A stretch of 6,569 bases of DNA from an uncultured Collinsella sp. (GCA_900764415.1 CAAFOA010000427.1:1-6569), one strand, 5' to 3'. Counted from the first letter of the stretch, positions 1 to 5,683 are shown. Notes: generated from the letters alone by a model not told the origin. Numbers and translations: made by a program.

Positions 1-278
1 ACCCAAGCTCTCCCCTTCTAGCCGCGCTCAAGCGTGCCGCCGATGACGTGACGGGCGCGGACACGACCGTCGGCTTCTTTACCGGCTACACCGACACTGC
101 CGTCATTGCCGGCAAGACAGGTAACCGCAATTGCATGAGCTATGGCCCAGGCTCGCTCGCGCTCGCGCACAAGCCCAACGAGTATGTGCCTCACGCCGAT
201 ATCGTTCGCTGCCAGCAAGTGCTCGTCGCGCTCGTCGACAACACGCTCTGGGGCGCGGATAGCCAAGTTGAGGCATAA
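1..278 (+). CDS. M20 family metallopeptidase, C-terminal fragment (ArgE/DapE-like)
   Basis: This is the last ~91 residues of a gene cut by the left edge; the reading frame is open from base 3 and ends in a double stop, TAATAA, at 276-281. The segment GPGSLALAHKPNEYV matches the C-terminal metal-site signature of M20 zinc peptidases (acetylornithine deacetylase, succinyl-diaminopimelate desuccinylase, related deacylases). In that family the His of the AH(x)PNE motif is a ligand of the di-metal centre, and the preceding GPG loop closes the active site. The upstream TGYTDTAVIAG stretch fits the family's W/Y-T-D-A segment that returns to the catalytic domain. The family hydrolyses N-acyl amino acids or small peptides in the cytoplasm; the exact substrate cannot be told from this fragment. 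The next gene starts 39 bases downstream on the same strand, so co-transcription is likely. An ATG at 48 opens the same frame but is internal, because homologous sequence continues upstream of it. Confidence 0.85.
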   Translation, partial: PSSPLLAALKRAADDVTGADTTVGFFTGYTDTAVIAGKTGNRNCMSYGPGSLALAHKPNEYVPHADIVRCQQVLVALVDNTLWGADSQVEA

Positions 279-317
279 TAAGCCGCGAACAAACCGATTC
301 GCGCGTTAGGACCGCCC

Positions 318-1007
318 ATGAAAGCACTTCCGTTTCCCTGCATCCGACCGGCTCAGGACCGCGTGCTCGAGGCGCTGCCTGCGATGGGCGGTATCCTGAG
401 CGGCAACGACGCCCTGCGCGGTGCCATTGCCGATGGCCTGATGCTCAAGGATCCAGGCGCGGCGTATTACGTGTACGAATGCTCGGGCGAGCCGGGTCGC
501 GTGACGGGTGTCGTGGCGATTTGCCCGGTTAACGTGCTAACAGGCAGTGGCGAGACTGCCGCCGAGAGCGTCGACGCACCCGCCGCCGCGCACGCGATCG
601 CCGAACTCAAAGTTCAGCCGCGCCCCGTGTCGCTCGCCTACGAAGCCTCACCCGTCATGGATATCATCCTCGGTGCCGCCAAAGAGGGCGCTTCGCTCTA
701 TGCCGTCACCGACCCCGCCGGCATTACGCACCGTGTGTGGGAGGTCAAGCGCGAGGATGCCGTCGGAGCCATCCGCGCTATGCTCGACCAAGCACTAGAG
801 CCGACGCCGGCGGATGACCCCGCCTATGCCGCCGGGCTAGCAGGGGCGGCGCAGCTGCTGGCCGATGAGGCCCGTGCCGCTGGAACGTACACCGGCAAAG
901 AGCCGTTCAACTTTACCGTGGCCGCACTCTTCCCCGCCGCGCAGGTCAGCGGCGGAGCACCGCAGGTTCCGACGGGCCTGCTCACTCACCAGATCTCGCG
1001 GTTCTAG
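318..1007 (+). CDS. Shortened DUF1015-like protein of unknown function (229 aa)
   Basis: The start ATG is preceded by AGGA at 308-311 with a 6-base spacer. Several blocks recall DUF1015 (PF06245): the N-terminal PFPCIRP (residues 5-11), then GLMLKDPGAAYYVYEC (40-55) followed by TGVVAICPVNVL (63-74), then RPVSLAYEASP (102-112), a THRVWEV block (137-143), and FNFTVAALFPAAQV (197-210). These lie in the family's order. The usual family length is about 400 residues. Here the block between the IRP motif and the YYVY strand is much shorter, the DGHHR signature expected near residues 160-180 is absent (DDPAYAAGLAGAAQ lies there instead), and the protein stops soon after the LFP segment. DUF1015 has no firmly established biochemical role that I can name. 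There is no signal peptide or membrane segment, so it is probably cytoplasmic. It may share a transcript with the M20 peptidase upstream, and a strong hairpin terminator follows. The family call is by eye and could be wrong; the coding call is firm. Confidence 0.72.
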   Translation: MKALPFPCIRPAQDRVLEALPAMGGILSGNDALRGAIADGLMLKDPGAAYYVYECSGEPGRVTGVVAICPVNVLTGSGETAAESVDAPAAAHAIAELKVQPRPVSLAYEASPVMDIILGAAKEGASLYAVTDPAGITHRVWEVKREDAVGAIRAMLDQALEPTPADDPAYAAGLAGAAQLLADEARAAGTYTGKEPFNFTVAALFPAAQVSGGAPQVPTGLLTHQISRF

Positions 1008-1050
1008 CGGACTCAAACGCGAAGCTGAAAAACCCGGCATCCAAACAAAC

Positions 1051-1092
1051 AAGGGGCGGAGATGCAGCAAATGCATGCATCTCCGCCCCTTT
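1051..1092. terminator. Bidirectional hairpin terminator between convergent genes
   Basis: Bases 1051-1066 (AAGGGGCGGAGATGCA) and 1076-1091 are perfect reverse complements, giving a 16-bp GC-rich stem with a 9-base loop. On the plus strand the stem runs into TTT at 1090-1092; on the minus strand the sequence after the stem is T-rich (TTGTTTGTTTGG). It sits between the stop of the DUF1015-like gene (1007, plus strand) and the stop of a phosphatase gene (1137, minus strand), where a shared terminator is expected. The plus-strand T tract is short. Confidence 0.85.
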
Positions 1093-1136
1093 CGCATCAA
1101 ACAATTACGCCGGCAAACCGCATCGCCACGCCTGCG

Positions 1137-1772
1137 CTACCCGCGCTGCGGGCCTGCTGCCGCCACGAGCGGCTCTAGTCCCAGCTCGCGCGCGTAGTCT
1201 TCCTGCGTAAAGATCTCAACCAGTTCAAACGTATCCGTCGCATCATCAAACGCAAAGTGCAGCACCGAGCAGTTGCCCGGCACACGGTCGCGCTCGTCTG
1301 CCGCCGCGCCCTTCACGTGATCCATGAACTCCTTGATAGCCGAGCCATGGCTTACCGCGAGCACGCACGTATGGTCCGGACGCTGCATAAGCTCGGTCAG
1401 CGTCGCCACCATGCGCTCGCGCACCTGCATCTGACCCTCGCCGCCAAACTGGCGATAGAAGTCGCGCCACGGGCGTTCGGGCATGAGCATCACGCGCTCG
1501 GCCTCAAAGTCGCCAAAGAACCACTCACGCAGGCCGTCCAGGCGCTCGTACGCCAAGCCCGGCCACAAGTTGGCGATAGTCTGCTCGGTGCGATGAAGTA
1601 TGGAAGTGTAGGCATGATCGGGCTCAATGCCGCGCGCACGCAAGAACATGCCGGCACGCGCCGCCTGGTCGCAACCCAGCTGCGTGAGCGGCGAGTCGCT
1701 CCAACCCTGAATAATGCGCTTGAGGTTAAATATCGTCTGTCCATGACGGACCAGATACAGGTCTTTATTCAT
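1137..1772 (-). CDS. Histidine phosphatase family protein (phosphoglycerate mutase-like), copy A
   Basis: This 211-residue cytoplasmic protein carries the full histidine phosphatase catalytic set: LVRHGQT at residues 7-13 with the phosphorylated His10 and Arg9, Arg61 in the ILHR segment, the acid Glu83 in LREW, and the second catalytic His142 in AVSHGSA. QGWSDSPLTQLG (22-33) is the usual loop of GpmB/CobC/PhoE-type enzymes. Length is normal for the branch. The family removes or transfers phosphate on small molecules through a phosphohistidine; substrate specificity cannot be read from sequence. The start is supported by GAAAGGA (plus-strand 1779-1785) 6 bases upstream. It lies 18 bases downstream of a paralogous phosphatase gene on the same strand, so it is almost certainly in one operon with it. 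The segment 57-65, SILHRTEQT, has Ile and His where the family usually has Pro and Leu/Arg; the essential Arg61 is kept. The hairpin at 1051-1092 ends the transcript. Confidence 0.93.
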   Translation of the reverse strand: MNKDLYLVRHGQTIFNLKRIIQGWSDSPLTQLGCDQAARAGMFLRARGIEPDHAYTSILHRTEQTIANLWPGLAYERLDGLREWFFGDFEAERVMLMPERPWRDFYRQFGGEGQMQVRERMVATLTELMQRPDHTCVLAVSHGSAIKEFMDHVKGAAADERDRVPGNCSVLHFAFDDATDTFELVEIFTQEDYARELGLEPLVAAAGPQRG

Positions 1773-1790
1773 AGGGGGTCCTTTCGTTTG

Positions 1791-2333
1791 TTACAAACCC
1801 AAGAGCGAAAACGCCCCGTCGCGATAGCCAAAATGAAGCACGGCACCGTTGTCGGGCTGCTCTCCCCCGCCAGTCACGCATCTAAGAAACTCCTGGCAGG
1901 CTGAGCCGTGGGAGACGGCCAGCACGCAGTCGTGCCGGGGTCGGGACATGATGCGGGACAGCGCCGCGAACATACGTGCGCGAAGCTCGCTTTCCGACTC
2001 GCCACCAAAGGCAACCGGATAATCGCCCCAGGGTTGCGCCGGCATCTCGCGGTTTGATGTGCCCTCCAGCGAGCCCAAATGCCACTCGCGCAGGTCGTCG
2101 ACCAGCTCTATAGAACGGCCCTCGCCAACGATCAGCTCGGCCGTACACCGCGCCCGCCCCAACGGAGACGAATACACATGGTCAAAGGTCACGCCGCGGT
2201 CCTCGAACGCCGCACGCGTCGCCAGCGCCTGCTCGCGCCCGCGCGCCGTCAACGGCGAATCGTGCCAGCCCTGCAAAATGTTCTTCACATTGAACTCGGT
2301 CTGCCCATGCCGTACCAAATACAGATCGGCCAC
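1791..2333 (-). CDS. Histidine phosphatase family protein (phosphoglycerate mutase-like), copy B
   Basis: This is a 180-residue protein from a GTG start at 2331-2333. The catalytic set is complete: Arg8 and His9 in LVRHGQT, Arg60 in SSPLGRA, Glu83 in LREW and His142 in AVSHGSA. I chose the GTG because a strong GAGGGGAGGG (plus-strand 2337-2346) lies just upstream and because homology begins at ADLYLVRHG. An in-frame ATG at 2397-2399 would add 22 residues, but these are translated straight through an inverted repeat and do not look like protein. The enzyme resembles copy A closely, sharing LYLVRHGQT, QGW-DSPLT, LREW, FGGE and CVLAVSHGSA in register, so the two are tandem paralogues. Copy B lacks A's C-terminal extension of about 25 residues. 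It lies 83 bases downstream of the nitroreductase gene and 18 bases upstream of copy A. The substrate is unknown, and the two copies may act on different metabolites. Confidence 0.92.
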   Translation of the reverse strand: MADLYLVRHGQTEFNVKNILQGWHDSPLTARGREQALATRAAFEDRGVTFDHVYSSPLGRARCTAELIVGEGRSIELVDDLREWHLGSLEGTSNREMPAQPWGDYPVAFGGESESELRARMFAALSRIMSRPRHDCVLAVSHGSACQEFLRCVTGGGEQPDNGAVLHFGYRDGAFSLLGL

Positions 2334-2348
2334 ACGCCCTCCCCTCGC

Positions 2349-2383
2349 ACCACCACAAAGGGGACAGGCACCTTTGTGGTGGT
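2349..2383. repeat. Perfect 13-bp inverted repeat with GTGCCTGTCCCC core (REP-like palindrome)
   Basis: ACCACCACAAAGG at 2349-2361 is the exact reverse complement of 2371-2383, with a 9-base loop. On the plus strand it is followed by TTTT (2383-2386), as in an intrinsic terminator, but no plus-strand gene ends here. On the minus strand it forms a hairpin in the message between the nitroreductase gene and phosphatase B, ending 2 bases before the phosphatase ribosome binding site. Loop and stem together read GGTGCCTGTCCCC on the minus strand, a string I recall as recurring in intergenic palindromes of Coriobacteria and some other bacteria. That recollection is not verified, and only one copy lies in this window. 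Confidence 0.7.
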
Positions 2384-2416
2384 TTTGCCGCCGGATCACG
2401 CCGCAACGAAGCGCAA

Positions 2417-3088
2417 CTACAGCAGCACGTCGGCAAGCGGACGCTTGGGCACGTGATGCACCTGCGTCTCATCGCGCCAGTAATTGATAGAGCCATCCGG
2501 GTTGGAGTCGATCGCGTCGATCACCTGTGTCTCGGCTGGCACGCCAAAAGCCATGATCAGCTTGAGCTCGTATCTGTCGTTATCGAGCCCCATGGCGTCG
2601 ATTGCGTGGGGCGTAAAGGCCTTGAACATGCATGCCGCCGCCTCGGGCGTGGCGCTGCGGGCGGCGAGCATCATCGTCTGGGCGGCAATGCCGGTGTCGA
2701 CCTCGGTGATGGGCGCGGCGGGCTTACCCGGAACAGTGCGCTCGGCAAGAATCGCGATGTAGCCGGTCGGGCGCTCGCCTTCATCAGGACCCGGCCAGTC
2801 CTTGAGCGCACCGGCCCACGCGAGCTCATCAAATACGCGCGCGCAGTCCTCGGCACCGCTCACCACATGAAAACGAAGACGCTGGGCATTGGCACCGCAC
2901 GGGGTCAGGTGCGCCAGCTCCGCCAGCTCAAGCAAAAACTCACGCGGCACGCGCATGGACTCGTCAAATCGGCGGCACGTGCGGGCGCGGCGGACCAGCG
3001 CGTCAAACGTGTACAGGCCAAGCTTTTCGCAACCCTGCCTTGCCATCGACTCAGCGCTTACCGGCGCCGCGGGAACTGTTTCGTTCAT
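2417..3088 (-). CDS. Nitroreductase family protein (FMN-dependent)
   Basis: This is a 223-residue protein of the nitroreductase fold. Family marks in order are RRARTCRRFDES at residues 33-44 (the Arg-rich FMN phosphate-binding start of the core), LTPCGANAQRLRF at 61-73 (the usual form is N-QPLRF, so Arg replaces Pro here), DTGIAAQTMMLAA at 131-143 (the central helix), FGVPAE at 181-186 (the strand and turn near the flavin), and the C-terminal YWRDE...HHVPKRPLADVL at 203-222. That tail is shared by a group of small nitroreductases in anaerobic gut bacteria. These enzymes use FMN and NAD(P)H to reduce nitro groups, quinones or similar electrophiles in the cytoplasm; the natural substrate is unknown. 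The first ~25 residues are a poorly conserved extension. GAGGGG (plus-strand 3094-3099) sits 5 bases before the ATG. It is the first gene of a probable operon with the two phosphatases, although the inverted repeat at 2349-2383 could reduce read-through. Confidence 0.9.
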   Translation of the reverse strand: MNETVPAAPVSAESMARQGCEKLGLYTFDALVRRARTCRRFDESMRVPREFLLELAELAHLTPCGANAQRLRFHVVSGAEDCARVFDELAWAGALKDWPGPDEGERPTGYIAILAERTVPGKPAAPITEVDTGIAAQTMMLAARSATPEAAACMFKAFTPHAIDAMGLDNDRYELKLIMAFGVPAETQVIDAIDSNPDGSINYWRDETQVHHVPKRPLADVLL

Positions 3089-3323
3089 AGGGACCCCTCA
3101 ATAAAAGCCAATTGTTCTTAAGAAAATCTAACCTAAAACGTAGGCAATAACGAACAGAGCTGCAATGTTCTACATCTGTTGAATATCCCACATCCAAACG
3201 GGAACAAAGATAACAATTCGGGAAGGTGAGGCTCCCATTCGCCCTTTCCGCCCCACGCGACGGCGCCCTTGGGCGATACTGGTTGCAAGAGCTACGGCTT
3301 ACGCCGCACGGAAAGGAGACATC
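3089..3323. other. Divergent intergenic region, AT-rich, with a 10-bp palindrome
   Basis: This 235-base gap separates the nitroreductase gene (minus) from the HdeD-like gene (plus). Bases about 3100-3225 are clearly richer in A+T than the flanking genes. TTCTTAAGAA at 3115-3124 is a perfect 10-bp palindrome about 27 bases upstream of the nitroreductase start, a position where an operator could act. Only weak minus-strand promoter candidates are seen: TTGTTC (plus-strand 3202-3207) with TATTCA (3180-3185) at a 16-base spacing, and TTGCAG (3160-3165) with TACGTT (3137-3142) at 17. I found no convincing promoter for the plus-strand gene. AAAGGAG at 3312-3318 is the ribosome binding site of the HdeD-like gene, preceded by a small hairpin, CGGC-TTAC-GCCG (3295-3306). 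Confidence 0.4.
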
Positions 3324-3926
3324 ATGGGCATCTTTAAGAACGATGACAAGCAATCGAGCGCGTTTGGATTTGACGAGAAAAGCATGGCAGGCAAGGCCGT
3401 CAAGGCCGTGCGCTGGATTTACGCCATCACGGGCGTCTTGGCACTCGTCGCCGGCATCGCGCTGCTGTTTGCGCCCGCCAAGTCCCTCGTCTTCCTAACG
3501 ACCGTCTTGGGCATCTACTTTGTAATCACGGCCGCGATCAGGCTGTTTACCGCTGTTTTCGAGCCGCTGCTGCCCACCGGCTGGCGCGTGACGAGTATCA
3601 TCTCCAACCTGCTCATCATTCTTGGCGGCGTCATAATCCTGCGCAACCAGGCCTTCTCGACCGCGACGCTCACCACGCTTGTAGTGGTCGTCGCCGGCTT
3701 TGGCTGGATCGTCGAGGGCGTCATGTCGATTCTGGAATCCGAGCTTTCCGCCAACCGCGCCCTCGCCATCCTGAGCGGCGCACTCTCCATCATCGCGGGC
3801 ATGTTCGTGTTTATCTATCCGCTGTGGTCGGCCAAGATGCTCGTCATCTTTAGCGGCGCCGCGCAGCTGGTGTTTGGCGTGACGCTCATCGTCCGCGCCA
3901 TTCAGTTTGGCAAACTGGTGCACTAG
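3324..3926 (+). CDS. HdeD-like DUF308 membrane protein
   Basis: This is a 200-residue integral membrane protein with six hydrophobic segments at about residues 29-49, 55-78, 88-107, 113-136, 144-164 and 168-192, after a polar 28-residue cytoplasmic N-terminus. The repeated two-helix pattern, with GIYFVITAAIRL (63-74), GWIVEGVMSI (127-136) and AQLVFGVTLIVRAI (180-193), is typical of DUF308 (PF03729), the family of E. coli HdeD. HdeD is linked to acid resistance at high cell density; the biochemical role of most DUF308 proteins is unknown, so acid resistance is only a family-level inference. The start is well supported by AAAGGAG at 3312-3318 with a 5-base spacer. Its stop codon touches the start codon of the YaiI-like gene, so the two are co-transcribed and probably translationally coupled. 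Length matches the family. Confidence 0.88.
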   Translation: MGIFKNDDKQSSAFGFDEKSMAGKAVKAVRWIYAITGVLALVAGIALLFAPAKSLVFLTTVLGIYFVITAAIRLFTAVFEPLLPTGWRVTSIISNLLIILGGVIILRNQAFSTATLTTLVVVVAGFGWIVEGVMSILESELSANRALAILSGALSIIAGMFVFIYPLWSAKMLVIFSGAAQLVFGVTLIVRAIQFGKLVH

Positions 3927-4409
3927 ATGCCAAGAACGCTCTTTATTGATGCCGACGCCTGCCCGGTTACGCGCGAGTCGATCGACTGCGCGCGGCGGGC
4001 GGGCGTCGCCGTTGTTATCGCCGGCAACAGCACGCAGAACCTGGAACGCCACATTCGCCGCGACGATCCGCGCGATGCCGAGCACGCGCGTCGGGGCTTT
4101 TGGGTCACGACGCTCGATGTGAGTGTGGGAACCGATAGTGCCGACTTTGCCATTGTCGAGCGCCTGCAGGCAGGCGACGTGGTCGTGACGCAGGACATAG
4201 GCCTGGCAAGCATGGTGCTCGGACGCGATGCCGCCGCCATCGGCGTGCGCGGGCGCGTCTACGATAAGGCGACCATCGACATGCAACTATTTATTCGCCA
4301 CGAGGAAAAGAAGGTGCGCCGCGCCGGGGGACGCACCCGCGGTCCGGCAGCCTTCACCAGCGAAGACCGCGCCCGCTTTAAACGCAACCTCACCGAACTG
4401 TTACGCTAA
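3927..4409 (+). CDS. YaiI/YqxD family protein (UPF0178, DUF188)
   Basis: This is a 160-residue protein with the family signature at its N-terminus, LFIDADACPV (residues 5-14). It is followed by NSTQNLERH in the middle, then GTDSADFAIVER (68-79) and GDVVVTQDIGLASMVL (83-98), ending in a basic tail. Asp8, Asp10, Asp70, Asp73 and Asp90 are the conserved acidic residues. The family is regarded as PIN-like in fold, which suggests a metal-dependent nuclease, but its substrate has not been established to my knowledge. Length is normal. The ATG directly follows the TAG of the HdeD-like gene (3924-3926) with no spacer, and no good Shine-Dalgarno lies in the preceding bases (GGCAAACTGGTGCACTAG), so translation probably depends on ribosomes finishing the upstream gene. 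No other role is suggested by the neighbours. The coding end is followed by a 74-base convergent gap. Confidence 0.92.
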   Translation: MPRTLFIDADACPVTRESIDCARRAGVAVVIAGNSTQNLERHIRRDDPRDAEHARRGFWVTTLDVSVGTDSADFAIVERLQAGDVVVTQDIGLASMVLGRDAAAIGVRGRVYDKATIDMQLFIRHEEKKVRRAGGRTRGPAAFTSEDRARFKRNLTELLR

Positions 4410-4430
4410 CCAAGACAGATTTTTGGCAGC

Positions 4431-4473
4431 GGGAAATGCCCTGGTCACAGGGGTAGAATTTAAGGCATGTCCC
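4431..4473. terminator. Possible bidirectional terminator: nested imperfect inverted repeats
   Basis: GGGAAATGCC (4431-4440) pairs with GGCATGTCCC (4464-4473) with one mismatch, and a smaller hairpin, CCCTG-GTCA-CAGGG (4439-4452), lies in the same span. They occupy the 74-base gap between two convergent genes, where a shared terminator would be expected. Neither strand has a clean T tract after the stem, so intrinsic termination is uncertain. The two hairpins overlap at 4439-4440 and could not both form fully. Confidence 0.35.
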
Positions 4474-4483
4474 AATAATCTAC

Positions 4484-5572
4484 TTAGAGGCCGAAGGCGG
4501 AAAGAACGAGTCCCCAACCGGCGCCGATGACGTACATCATGACCAGGAACACGGCGTTTTCGCGAGCGCTGCGGTTGGTGCGGAACAGGGCTAGGTAGCC
4601 CACGCCGGCGGAAATGAGCGTGCCAGCGAGCATCGGCGCCAGCTGCAGCGCGCCCTCCAGGTACAGCTGCGTAATAACGACGCTGGCCGAGCAATTGGGA
4701 ATCAGCCCGACAAGCGCCGAGCCCAGGACGGCGAGCGTCTCATTGCCGCGCAGGAACTGCTCGATTGCGGACTCGCCAAAGGTCTCGAGGACGGCGACCA
4801 GAATCAACGTCACTAGGAAAATGAATACCGACACCTGCACGGTGTGCGAGATCGCGCTGCGGATGATCGACAGAACGGGCGCGCCCTCGTGGGAGTGGCT
4901 GTGGTCGTGGCCGTGGTGGTGCTCGTGTGCGTCCGCGTGACCATGGTCGTGGTTGTGGTCGTGCCCGTGATCGCCCTCATCCTCGTCACAGCCACAATGA
5001 TCACGTTCGCACAGCTCGTGGATGTGATCGGCACTTACGCCCGCCTCGGCCACCTCGTCAATGATGTCGCCCCCGGTATGGTCGTCGTGCGCGCAGTTCA
5101 CATGAGCCGGATTGGCAGCGGTCCCCAGCACGGTACGGCGAATCGCCGCATGCGCGCGGGCATTACGACGAAGGCCGCGGATAGCCGCATCCACGATAAA
5201 GCCCGTGACCAGAGCGATCAGCGCCTTCGAGGCGAGCAGCATCGCCATGGTCTGCACGGGAACTTGCTCGGCGAGCAACAGCGGCAACATCTCGTCGGAG
5301 GTCGAGAGGAACACGGCGACCAGCGTGCCCAGCGTCACGACGCGGCCGGCGTACAGCGTCGCCGCCATGGCCGAAAACCCGCACTGTGGCACCATGCCCA
5401 ACAACGAGCCAACCACGGGACCAGCGGCACCGGCACGCTTGATGGCGCCGTTGACGCGGTCGCCCGCAACGTGCTCAAGGGTTTCAAGAGCCAAATACGT
5501 CACCAACAAAAACAGCACCAGCGACAGCGTGTCCTTGCCAGCGTCGAGCAGAATATCTATCAGTAAATCCAT
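4484..5572 (-). CDS. Putative manganese/arsenic efflux protein of the ArsP_2 (PF11449) type with His-rich loop
   Basis: This is a 362-residue membrane protein with two related halves. The N-terminal half contains VVGSLLGMVPQCGFSAMAAT (residues 53-72), and the C-terminal half the matching VLGSALVGLIPNCSASVVIT (281-300). The P-x-C at 62-64 and 292-294, plus STSDEMLP at 90-97, are the marks of the family annotated as a 10-TM heavy-metal exporter or putative manganese transporter. Strong hydrophobic segments lie near 14-36, 50-75, 79-101, 106-128, 243-264, 278-300, 306-329 and 340-360. A polar loop at about 130-235 separates the halves and includes C-x4-HCGC (188-195) and a stretch at 201-228 in which 14 of 28 residues are His, consistent with metal binding. 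Export of Mn, As or another metal is inferred from the family. The ATG at 5570-5572 has only a distant AAAGG (plus-strand 5584-5588, 11 bases away). A promoter with flanking repeated half-sites lies upstream, and the gene appears monocistronic. Confidence 0.9.
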   Translation of the reverse strand: MDLLIDILLDAGKDTLSLVLFLLVTYLALETLEHVAGDRVNGAIKRAGAAGPVVGSLLGMVPQCGFSAMAATLYAGRVVTLGTLVAVFLSTSDEMLPLLLAEQVPVQTMAMLLASKALIALVTGFIVDAAIRGLRRNARAHAAIRRTVLGTAANPAHVNCAHDDHTGGDIIDEVAEAGVSADHIHELCERDHCGCDEDEGDHGHDHNHDHGHADAHEHHHGHDHSHSHEGAPVLSIIRSAISHTVQVSVFIFLVTLILVAVLETFGESAIEQFLRGNETLAVLGSALVGLIPNCSASVVITQLYLEGALQLAPMLAGTLISAGVGYLALFRTNRSARENAVFLVMMYVIGAGWGLVLSAFGL

Positions 5573-5621
5573 GACGGATGGAACCTTTCGTGTCTTTCGG
5601 CAGCATTGTAAAAGCCCTAGC

Positions 5622-5683
5622 GGTCAACTAGGGTATTGTAGTTGTCCCGGGCGCGGTGCCAATAGTTGCCCATGGTAAACTAT
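5622..5683. promoter_or_regulatory. Operator array: four TAGTTnnCC half-sites in two inverted pairs
   Basis: Four copies of a nine-base motif fall in 62 bases: minus-strand TAGTTGACC (plus 5622-5630), plus-strand TAGTTGTCC (5639-5647), plus-strand TAGTTGCCC (5663-5671) and minus-strand TAGTTTACC (plus 5674-5682). The last two form a compact palindrome at 5662-5683, with 9 of 11 positions symmetric and CCATGG at the centre. The first two form an outward-facing pair with an 8-base spacer. The compact site has the general form AGTTTnCC-nn-GGnAAACT, like operators bound by DtxR/MntR-family metal repressors; this likeness is by eye. The array covers the promoter of the metal exporter. The regulator itself is not in the window. 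Confidence 0.6.
5635..5662 (-). promoter_or_regulatory. Sigma70-like promoter for the metal exporter
   Basis: Read on the minus strand, TTGGCA (plus 5657-5662) and TACAAT (plus 5635-5640) are separated by 16 bases, a close fit to a housekeeping promoter. Transcription would begin near base 5628, leaving a leader of about 55 bases before the exporter ATG. The TAGTTnnCC motifs flank the -35 box, overlap the -10 edge and spacer, and cover the expected start site, which suggests repression by steric block. CCCTAG/CTAGGG (5615-5620 and 5628-5633) is a further small inverted repeat around the start site. Confidence 0.6.

Noticed and set aside
284..303. CGCGAA/TTCGCG inverted repeat between the M20 gene and the DUF1015-like gene
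   Set aside because: The 6-bp stem with an 8-base loop and no T tract is within what chance gives in GC-rich DNA, so it is not called as a terminator or operator.
1257..1904. A 215-codon plus-strand open frame across the two phosphatase genes
   Set aside because: It spans two genes with clear catalytic motifs on the other strand and shows no family signature.
2331..2399. Upstream ATG start for phosphatase copy B (2397-2399)
   Set aside because: The added 22 residues are translated through a perfect inverted repeat, while the GTG at 2331-2333 has a strong ribosome binding site and matches the N-terminus of homologues.
2453..3121. A 222-codon plus-strand open frame opposite the nitroreductase
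   Set aside because: The nitroreductase has family motifs along its full length and a good ribosome binding site; the opposite frame has neither.
3495..4286. A 263-codon minus-strand open frame opposite the HdeD-like and YaiI-like genes
   Set aside because: Its sequence is an antisense shadow with no motif, and it crosses the junction of two well-supported genes.
4889..4990. Tandem trinucleotide-like repeat or CRISPR-like array
   Set aside because: The apparent repetition comes from runs of His and Asp codons in the exporter loop; there are no fixed-length repeats and spacers.
4844..5566. A 240-codon plus-strand open frame opposite the metal exporter, rich in Val
   Set aside because: It is the mirror of the His-rich loop and hydrophobic codons on the minus strand; it has no ribosome binding site or recognisable motif, and high GC makes long antisense frames common.
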